From Malus domestica (lineage: Eukaryota > Streptophyta > Magnoliopsida > Rosales > Rosaceae): a stretch of 64,000 bases of DNA. This document shows, piece after piece, positions 55,751-64,000 of this stretch. The translations under genes were made by a program, and so were the position numbers. The stretch is taken from NCBI RefSeq assembly GCF_042453785.1, contig NC_091661.1, forward strand, positions 28,883,501 to 28,947,500, in the 5' to 3' direction. The first letter of the stretch is position 1; each line of letters opens with the position of its first letter. The notes under the pieces were generated by a model. It was not told where the DNA came from, searched no databases, and saw only the letters and a list, made by a program, of their open reading frames with translations.

Positions 55751-57315
55751 TACCAAAAATAAAGATATTGAACAGCTTTTTTCTGTGAATTTTGCAATGG
55801 AGGATTAAAGAACTAGATATGATCAATATTTGATGGGCCTAATTCAGATGCCAAAGATTCCTTTCCTTCAAGATTGACACTCTCTTCAGATACAAGATGA
55901 CTGAGTACAGGTGAGAAAGAAGAAGTGACCTCACCGGCCACTTTAAAAATTTTAATTATGCTCGTGGGCACTGTTCTTATGTACAAAAGTAATTGCGTTC
56001 ACATTCGGTGGGATCACTTACCTAAATCATATATATTTTAAAATTAAAAGTCACTTATGAATGATCATTATTCTCATAAAAATGTTTTAAAATGTCAGAA
56101 AATAATAATTTTAGACTATATTTTATAAATGACGATTGATGATTGAATATTATTTTTAATGATTTGAAGAAAAAAACTATCAATCGCATATTACGCGATC
56201 TATAAAATATGATCTAAAATGATAGTCTCTTTTAGCATCACCCCTTAATTATTATTGTTTTTAATTAGAAGGAATTTTGATTGATACATTCTTTTTGGAA
56301 GATAAAACTATTAGCTAGCTAGGGTAAGGGTTATGTGAAAACACGCACCCAAAAACAGGAAGCTCATCATATCCATATCTCATCTCACCCATTTGTAAAA
56401 TGTGATACAATGCATAAATTGTTAATTAAGTTTGTAATTTAATTATAACATGGATGATAATTAAAACATGCATGTTTTAAAACAGTACTTGATAATACAG
56501 CACAACTACCAATGGTATCAAGAAGAAGATCTCTTTGACTTTGAGCTCTACTTTATGAGTTGGCCAAAGGAGTTGTTGATACTGTGCATCTTGAAACAAT
56601 AGTATTGTAATTAATGGTCAAGAAACAGCTTAGCTGCTTCCCTAATTATTTTTCCTGACAAAATCAAGCATCAAATCTACTATAATATATAATTGTAGTG
56701 GTTATAATTGCGAGATATATAAACGTATACGAGGGAATAATTGTTATGAAGCACTCAGAATTTTGATTATTGTTAATTAATTATTAATTCGTCCTTAATC
56801 AGTACACTGTACAAGGAATATGTACACGAAATTTTGAGCCATTTCGGGTGGTAGACAGGCAAGGTTTAAATAATTCTTCTTCAAGCTCACTAGGATTAAA
56901 CAATTTTTAAGTTTGAAGGGTTGGGTACAGACGGATAGTACATTGAGATAATTAATTAAAAGAACAAAACTTTTGAAGTTCATTGTCATTAATTTATTGG
57001 TTTCTAAACAATGACTAATTGGTTATGGGCAATATAGACATAATTGGATCAGCTAAGTGCCTATTTGATTACAAATGATTACTACTTGGTTATAGGCAAC
57101 TTGTCATGATTGATGGTAAATTGAGCAAGCTAGGTTTTCTCCATGTCTCCTTCATGAGGAATTAAATGATCATTCAGTATAATTATTATTTGATATAGTC
57201 TATTTGCTCAATTAAAGTACGTAATTTTGTTTATTAGAGTTTAAATTTTAAGTAATTATATATTAATATTGTTTTTTTTTTCTCTGTAACATGAAAGAAA
57301 AAAAGAAAAGAAACA
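55751..57315. other. Upstream of the bHLH gene, no gene
   Basis: Promoter side of the bHLH gene followed by AT-rich spacer. A loose inverted repeat (TAGACTATATTTTATAAATG and TATAAAATATGATCTAAAAT-like) lies at about 56110-56220. Confidence 0.45.
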
Positions 57316-57498
57316 CTAAGGAACAACTAGTCTAGCTCTAGCAACTCTAGAGCAATCATTTGAAAGAGTTTGAACTAAACGATGAGGAGGCTTCGCAAGC
57401 TCTTGAAAATTCATCTCGCTATTTAAACTCAACTTGACTATTCTGTTAGCTGCAAGATTATGTTCTTTATGAACATGTTGCAATTGCAACTCTAATTC
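57316..57498 (-). pseudogene. LINE-type RNase H domain remnant
   Basis: A 60-codon frame reads ELQLQHVHKEHNLAANRIVK, then MNFQELAKPPHRLVQTLSND. HVxxEHNxAAxRxxKLSL followed by a PP and an L..D is the end of the RNase H domain found in plant non-LTR retrotransposons. No reverse transcriptase is found nearby. Confidence 0.6.
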
Positions 57499-57691
57499 TC
57501 TATGATCAAATTTCTACACTCCGAAAGAAGACCATAGAAACAATGATTAACGCTAGGATGATATGCTAATAATGCTCTCTACCTATATTATCCATATTAT
57601 TGGAGTCGTGGGTTTGATGGGTTTTATGTTGTCGTCTCCTATAATTAAATGAAAGACAACGATGACTACTACTGTTCAATGTTCTGTCTTA

Positions 57692-59449
57692 GACCATCTC
57701 CAACCCTTGGCCTAAAACCTAAAAATTTTAGCCCAAAAAATTTAGGTTTTAATCCAGAAACTGTTTTTCTGCTCCAACCATTCTGGCATAAAATTTTAGC
57801 CCCAGATTATTAAAGAATGAATTTATGCTTTTTTTAAAATTAACTTTTTTAAAAAAATTATTTAGACTATCCTAAACTAATTTTATGAACATTTTAACCT
57901 AAAAGTATTTAAATTCCAAAAAATATTTGAAAATCACTAAATCGATACATGAAACTTAATACAAATGACAATTAATAAACCACATAAACTTAATACAATC
58001 GATAATTCATAAAATGTATAAACTTAATAATGATATCCACCATCTTGACTTGGTGATGGACTTGATGGTGGACTTGGGATATAGCCTTGAGATGAATCAT
58101 CATCTTGAAATATACTCCTTGTGGTAGTGTCTTCACAAAAGTTCCTTTTGCTTATCACGTAAGAACTTCTTCCTCTCTGGAGTGTATTAGTTGAGGTCCT
58201 CCATCATGAAAGTACATTCGAACCTTTCTCGCTTCCTATCCCTTTTGTGGGTAATGGCCAAACGCATTCAACACCTTCATTGACATCATTTGTCTGTGCG
58301 GCTTAACTATGAAATAATCTTCCCCATTGTTGGTCTGCATCGGTTCCCCACCTTGGAGAGGACGTTCCAAGCATGATGCAACTTGATTTTTTTGGTGTAG
58401 TTCTTGTCTTTTAAATTGTCATTACTTTGTCACCCTATGCAAGAAATATATAAAAAATAATTAGTTGCAAAATAATATTATGTACATGACAAATAAAATA
58501 TCAACAAAGAAACTCACAATTTCTGCGGCACTCCTTCCACTAGCCATGTCAACCACGGCTCTCTCCAAGATTCCTTTCCATAAAGTGCACACTTTTTTGA
58601 TAACTTTCCACCGATCGTAAACACCACCACCTTCCCTTTGCCTGACGTTGGAGTTTTCATTGAACTTATCAACGATTTTACCCCTCAAAACCTTTTTATT
58701 TTGATTTGTGCCAACGGCACCATCTTCGCTAATAGAAACCCATGCCAAACATAAAAGCAACATCTTCCTCAAATGTCCAATTACGACCTCTAATATGCTT
58801 TTTTTGCCATCTTGAAAAATTTGAAAATGGGAAGAAATGGTAGAAATAAAAATTGGAAGAATTGTAGGAGAAAAGTGAGTCTTGTGTGGATGTTTGAACA
58901 AATACATAGGTATTTATAGAGTTTTTGGGTGAATTTTGAGTTAAATATATATATTTTAATTATTTTAGCCATTGGATTTAAATTTGGGCCATTAGATCTT
59001 TTTTTTACCGTTAGATTTGATTATATTCGATCTTAGCCGTTGGATTCAATAAAATTATAAATTATATTCGATCTTAGCCGTTGGATTCAATAAAATTATA
59101 AATATAAATATAAAACTAAAAAAATGGAATGTAGGCCGTTGGATCAACCAACGGCCTGTTGATCTCAGTCGTTGCTCGCGAAACTAGCCGTTGGCTCTCT
59201 GACATAGATGGCCGACATGCCCACGTGGGTGGGGCCATGCCGGTCTCTGCCTTGGGCGTGTCACAAGTGGGCATCTACCTTCCAACTGCCCAGTTTCACT
59301 TGCGCTGGTGGAGCCCATACCATTTTCTGGGCTAAATCCTGACCGGTTTCTAGCTTTTTTTTTAAGGCCCAAATTAGAACTAGGGTTGGAATGGATTGGG
59401 GGGAATAGAAGGGAAATTATAGGTTTTAGGTCATGAGTTGGAGTTGGTC
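57692..59449. mobile_element. PIF/Harbinger element (1758 bp)
   Basis: GACCATCTCCAAC at the left and its inverse GTTGGAGTTGGTC at the right (12 of 13 paired), extended by CCTAAAACC/GGTTTTAGG. TTA flanks both ends (57689-57691, 59450-59452). The inside contains a decayed ORF1-type gene but no transposase, so it is a deleted derivative. A 41-bp tandem duplication (TTCGATCTTAGCCGTTGGAT) lies at 59023-59104. Confidence 0.75.
58024..58825 (-). pseudogene. Decayed Harbinger ORF1 (MYB/trihelix-like)
   Basis: On the minus strand: RGRNWTFEEDVA, a frame change, then LAWVSISEDGAVGTNQNKK, EGGGVYDRWKVIKKVCTLW, and after a gap a tail SQGYIPSPPSSPSPSQDGGY with a stop at 58024. This order (W-x-x-x-E-D-x-A start, V-G-x-N-Q-x-x, Y-x-R-W) is that of the DNA-binding ORF1 protein of plant Harbinger elements, often annotated as NAM-associated or GST T3-like. 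The frame is broken. Confidence 0.65.
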
Positions 59450-59452
59450 TTA

Positions 59453-59778
59453 TGATGTATCCAACAAGTTGATGAGATGTAATATAAGGTGGTATTGTCC
59501 ACTTTAAGACTTTATGTTTGTCATCAAAGCATAGTTATCATACCAATCATAGATTATCCCATAGAGAAAACATGTCTATTAATTTTTCTCATTTGGTTAC
59601 AAAAGATTCCAAAGGGGATCGATATTGCGCTTAGGATTTCTCCGACCATCTCTTGACAGGCCAAGCCGCCAAGGTAATGCTAAAGACATATTGCATTACT
59701 TTCTGTAAAAAGTAAAAATAAAACAAGAGAGAGGGAGAGGGAGAGGGAGAGGGAGAGGGAGATGGAGATGGGGAGAGG

Positions 59779-59824
<46 letters not shown>

Positions 59825-59939
59825 TAGGCTTAAAACCTACAAAGGGGATCGATATTGATATCATGCGCTTAGGATTTCTTCGACCATCTCTTGATGGAAA
59901 ATGCTTAGTCATGTGCCCTAGTACTCTAGTAACCTACCA
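59453..59939. other. Spacer with GA microsatellite inside a short direct duplication
   Basis: AAAGGGGATCGATATTG and AGGATTTCTCCGACCATCTC at about 59612-59660 recur at about 59840-59890. Between them lies a (GGGAGA)n/(GA)n tract (about 59729-59821). No gene. Confidence 0.55.
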
Positions 59940-59948
59940 AATTAAGTA

Positions 59949-60170
59949 GGAGGCAGATTGTCTGCCCTCCTGTTTGGATGCCTTTCTCATCCCCTCATAT
60001 TTGTGCGGTCATGGTTAAGCCACGTCAACATTTTATATTCTTATTGCTTTTTGTCTTATTATCTCTATAAAAAAAATTAATATAATATGTTGACGTGACT
60101 TAACCGTAATCGCACAAAATAGGAGAGGATGGGAAGGGCACCCAAACAGGAGGGCAGACAATCTGCCTCC
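59949..60170. mobile_element. Foldback MULE MITE, family member 1 (222 bp)
   Basis: GGAGGCAGATTGTCTGCCCT at the left and its inverse at the right, with a 9-bp duplication AATTAAGTA (59940-59948, 60171-60179). Same family as 62421-62629 (TGGTTAAGCCACGTCAACAT in the arms). Confidence 0.85.
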
Positions 60171-60179
60171 AATTAAGTA

Positions 60180-61493
60180 AGCTTGTCAGGGTCCCGTTGC
60201 AAGCCCTATAGTCCCTTCAACTTAAAATGGGTCGCAAGATCTTGATGTCCTCAAAATAAATTCAATCCGATGTCCCACGTACTTGCCTTGAAGATTTTTT
60301 TTAGTGTGTCGAGAATACGATCCGGTACATTAAATTTAATAATATAATTGGTTAAAAATATTATTTCAAAGTTTTCAATCAATTATATTATTACACTTTG
60401 TATACTAGGCTGTGTTATCGATTCATTGAAATCTCTCCATGCCTTGGATTACTTGCCAAAATTTCTCTGGTATGGTCACAATAGGACAGCATGCTGTGAG
60501 CATATCTTCATAGAATCCACTTTTATATTGATCAAAAGCAAAATGTTAACTACTATCAAGCAAATATTGTAATTTAAAATTTCCACGAAATAACTGTATT
60601 ATTAAATCTCAAACATGTATTGTTTATTGTGGTATATAAGAATGAATATATTACAGATCAACAACAGTTGAGATTTCCATTGTGAATGTATATTTAAATC
60701 ATCACGATTTGAGGCGCTATATGTATAAGACATTAAACAAAAGCATTACATGTATAAGACATTAAACTAAATCATCAACATGTATATAGGATTACAGTAG
60801 ACGATGTAGACAAATATGTATCAGTATGATGATAAGCAGTAGACTGAAAGTCTTCTACTCTGAACACTCAGGTGTTTTATGCCTTATGAATAGGGTATAG
60901 CAATGGAGAGAACGATATGTGTGAGAGCAGAGACACCTCTACTTATATGTTTTTCTCTTTGTCTAGCCTATTATAAGAAAGATATTAATCAAATCATAAT
61001 CACATCAATTATGTCCCATCATGATATCAATTTGTCAGATTTAATAGGGTTTACGATAAATTAGTTCACAGAATTTAAGTTTAAGACTGCACGATTCTTA
61101 CTCTATTAGGATTTTAAGATCATTTGTATGCCAAGTAACTCGATATTCATGTTACTTGAGGGCCAAGTAATATTAACGAGAATTCATTGATATTCACAAA
61201 TAAGGTTTTACAATATGACCCTCCTAGTTGTTGGTTAGGATAATAGCCTTCATTGATACATACTCCCACACTGAGTGTTGCAGCTAAAAAAGTTGAGGTT
61301 CTTTTATAAAAACCAATTGACAATATGGCAAGTAAAATCAGATGTAAGGTTATGTAAGATCATGTAAGGTCTCTTCCTTTTCTAACATGAAATTCAACTG
61401 TCAACACGCACTTTCACATGTGACAAATTTTCAAACCCATCACGTGGATTGTTAAATTAAAGTTATGTAATCTGGAATCTTCTCGGTAATTAT
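60180..61493. other. Intergenic, no gene
   Basis: AT-rich spacer, with no coding frame of note on either strand. Confidence 0.5.
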
Positions 61494-61914
61494 TGCATGT
61501 ATTATGGAAATGTAATTTCCACTTGTAATTAGTGTAAAATTCCTACCTAAATAGTGATTGATATAACCTCTCTATATATTGTAAATACTTTACACCAATC
61601 AATAAAAGGAGTAAGAATTCTACATAATATTAGAGCAGATTGTCCTACGTTTGAGAATTCTACATAATATTACAGCAGATTGTCCTACGTTTGAAGCCCA
61701 ACGGCCACATGTGCTCCACATCACCCGATTTGTCTTGTCCATGTGCTATGCTTAAAAATTCGCCACATGTGAAAAGGCGTGTAGAGAATGTGAATCCCAC
61801 ATCAGAAAAATGAGGAATCTTGCATGTACTCATGAGTAATTGGGGTACACTCCATATTTCCAATATATTTATAGTGGAACATCAACTTTCTTCATTCAGG
61901 GTTTCCATCAGCGC

Positions 61915-63180
61915 CATAGCATTGATTATTCTGAGATGTTTAACCCCGTTGCCTAACCAGCCACCGTTCGCACTGTCTTAAGTCTTACTATTTCTCATGT
62001 GTGGCCGCTTCGACAATTAGATGTGAAAATGCATTCCTTAATGTGTATCTTCAAGAAGATGTTTAAATGTCTGAGCCTCCAAAGTTTGTCGATCCTGCTC
62101 ATTTGCATTATGTTTTCATCTTTAGAAATCTTTATATGACCTTCAACAAGCTCCTTGTTGGTGGTTCCACCCGATCAGTTCCTTCTTATTTTGTCTTGGC
62201 TTTTGGCAAAGTCACATTGATTGATTCTTCGCTTTTTTTTTTTTTTTTTTTTTTTCACAATGCCTTCTTCACTATTTATTTCTTACTCTATGTTGATGAT
62301 GTTACCACTGGCAGTTTTGATGCTCTTCTTTCTCAGTTCACTACTTTTCTTTACCAACAGTTTGACATCAAAGATTTGGGTCCCCTCAGTTATTTCTTAG
62401 GCTTATAGGTTATACGAAATGGAGGCAGATTATCTGCCCTCCCACTTCCCGTGCCCTTCTGTTTTGTATGGTCATGGTTAAGTCACGTCAACATTTTATA
62501 TATATTTTTATAGAGATAATAAGACAAAAAGAAATAGTAATATAAAATGTTGACGTGGCTTAACCGTGACCACATAAACAAGAGGGCACGGGAGGGCACA
62601 GGAAGTGGGAGGGCAGAGAATCTGCCTCCATACGAAATTCCACTGGACTTCACATCAATCAACTTAAGTCTGTTTGTGAGTTTCTTTAAAAATTTCTCTC
62701 ACAGCTTTTGATAATTCCCTATTGGCTTTTATACTTTGTATCGTAAGTTGTTTGGCTCCTTACAGTATTTCACTCTCACTCATCCTTATATTTTCTTTGT
62801 TCTCAATATTGTTTATGATTACCGCCAAGCTAATTCTCCGTTATGTGAAAGGTACTTTGAAACTTGGCATCACATTGACTCATCGGCTTGCTTATGCTAC
62901 CTTATATGCCTACCAATGCTTATTGGGTCGACCGTCCAAACACTCGTCGTTTCACCATTGGTTGATCTTTGTTTTAATTTCATATCTCGGTGCTTTAATA
63001 AGCAACCTATTGTATCTCGATCAAGTGGTGAATCAAAATACCATGTTCTTGCTCATGCTTATGTCGAAACTGCCTGGATTTGTTTTATTTTGCACGATCT
63101 CGTTTGGCGTTCGTTTATGTCCGTCAATCTCGGCATGGTGTGTCCTTAATTTGTTCCAAACTTGTCTGATCAGGCTCGTT
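61915..63180 (+). pseudogene. Copia reverse transcriptase/RNase H remnant
   Basis: PATVRTVLSL, PLRQLDVK, LLYVDDV, QQFDIKDLGPLSYFLGL and later SGESKYHVLAHAYVETAW mark the copia reverse transcriptase and RNase H. Stops and frame changes are scattered throughout, a run of over 20 T (about 62232-62255) sits in the middle, and a MITE (62421-62629) splits it. Confidence 0.75.
62421..62629. mobile_element. Foldback MULE MITE, family member 2 (209 bp), nested in copia
   Basis: Starts GGAGGCAGATTATCTGCCCT and ends with the inverse. A perfect 9-bp duplication ATACGAAAT (62412-62420, 62630-62638) flanks it. It interrupts the copia reverse transcriptase remnant. Confidence 0.88.
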
Positions 63181-63331
63181 CAGTTTTTCGGGGAGGGCTA
63201 TTGCATGTATTAAAGGAATGTAAACTTCAATTGTTACTAGTGTAGGATTCCTACCTAATTAAATGGGTATTGATATAACCCTATATATTTTAATACTTTA
63301 CACAAATCAATACAAGGAGTTATAATTCTAC

Positions 63332-63710
63332 GTGGACAATACAAATTGAGTGATATGGAGCACATGTGGTTATTGAGCTTCACACGTAAGTCAACATGCT
63401 CCGATAACATAAGGGAGTCAAAGTTTCAACATAAAACCAATTGGTAACATATAAAGTAGTCCAATTACTCATAAACACATATAATGTCCATTCTTTCTCC
63501 AATATGAAATTCATATTCTCAACCATAGTTGCAAGCCCTATCATAGCACAAATGGGGTAGAAAAGGCTAAAGAGAAAATGAAAGAAAACTATCAAAACCA
63601 GTTGTTACTTAGCTATAATTTAAGATACCCACGAGTCCCATGATCCAAATATTTTAATTGAATTTGTGTAACTTGTAACCCTTACCAACTATCAACCATG
63701 TGAATTCCAG
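63332..63710. other. Spacer, no gene
   Basis: AT-rich, nothing supported. Confidence 0.5.
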
Positions 63711-64000
63711 TAGGGGTGGGAAAACGGGTATAGGAACCGCGGGTCGGGGCGGGTACCGGCTGGTTCCTAATTTTTAAAAAGAGAAACGAGGCAGGGTGGG
63801 GCGGGGTTTTGAAATTTTAAGGGCAGGCCGAGTCCAAATGTATAGAAAAACGGGTACCCGGACCGGCCCGTTTGTAATTGTAATGGATTGACGAGATTGA
63901 AGAGTAACCTACATCCAATTGAACCGTTAGTTTTACCCTAGAACCTAGGTCTCCTCGAGCTCGACTCTGTCACTGGAGTCTGGAGTCCTCGAACTCAACT
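63711..64000 (+). mobile_element. Left end of a hAT-like element (cut by the window edge)
   Basis: Begins TAGGGGTGGG and continues with words such as AAACGGGTA, GGGGCGGG and CGGGTACCCG, typical of the subterminal repeats of hAT MITEs. The same kind of end closes the element at 52714-53450. The right end lies outside the window. Confidence 0.4.

Larger units (their letters stand above)
61494..63331 (+). mobile_element. Gutted Ty1/copia element with 130-bp LTRs
   Basis: Short related repeats at 61494-61624 and 63202-63331 both start TGCATGTATTA and contain ATTCCTACCTAA and GATATAACC. The left one is followed by AATATTAGAGC, a degraded methionine-tRNA primer site (itself duplicated at about 61625-61700). 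GGGGAGGGC precedes the right one as a purine tract. Between them lie only reverse transcriptase and RNase H remnants. The two LTRs differ at many sites, so the insertion is old. No target duplication was found. Confidence 0.6.

Noticed and set aside
59700..59830. Possible CRISPR-like or satellite array in the GGGAGA tract
   Set aside because: It is a simple purine microsatellite in a plant genome without spacers.

Overview
The window is nuclear DNA from a flowering plant. The genes are intron-split and eukaryotic, the disease-resistance genes are of the TIR class (a dicot trait), and the spaces between genes are full of plant transposons. Two copies of a short repeat that I associate with apple/pear sequences (near 778-938 and 2030-2175) and the style of the TIR genes suggest a woody Rosaceae species, probably Malus/Pyrus-like. 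The species is inference.

Layout. 1-5.4 kb: a broken FTSHI3-like exon and two MITE-type elements. 5.6-19.1 kb: a forward-strand cluster of TIR genes. Two of them (5606-7243 and 9687-10975) each encode two TIR domains in tandem and stop before any NB-ARC. A third TIR exon (13209-18522) is cut by a 5.0-kb Ty1/copia element with apparently identical LTRs and then fused to an inverted LRR fragment. 20.9-25.5 kb: a divergent PP2C-like gene with four exons (+) and a DUF1666 gene (-) whose conserved C-terminus lies out of frame. 25.7-27 kb: a large foldback element and a small MITE. 29.2-33.9 kb: a complete TIR-NB-ARC-LRR gene (-) of 1315 residues with an odd repeated C-terminal tail. 34.9-43.8 kb: a 2.2-kb solo LTR and a 5.9-kb non-coding long-LTR element, both with 5-bp target-site duplications. 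44.1-45.4 kb: a decayed copy of the TNL gene. 47.5-55.8 kb: a single-exon receptor-like kinase of the At4g25390 type and a bHLH gene, the same neighbours as in Arabidopsis, with a MULE MITE and a hAT MITE between them. 57-64 kb: a LINE RNase H remnant, a PIF/Harbinger element with a decayed ORF1, a gutted copia element and two copies of one foldback MITE, one of them inside the copia remnant.

How the genes relate. The TIR-TIR genes, the TIR pseudogene, the TNL gene and the TNL pseudogene form one resistance-gene cluster: they share the TIR exon, the phase-2 intron after it and the linker that starts the next exon. The PP2C, DUF1666, kinase and bHLH genes are ordinary single-copy-style neighbours. 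Exon limits were placed by hand from GT/AG signals and reading frame and have not been checked against transcripts.
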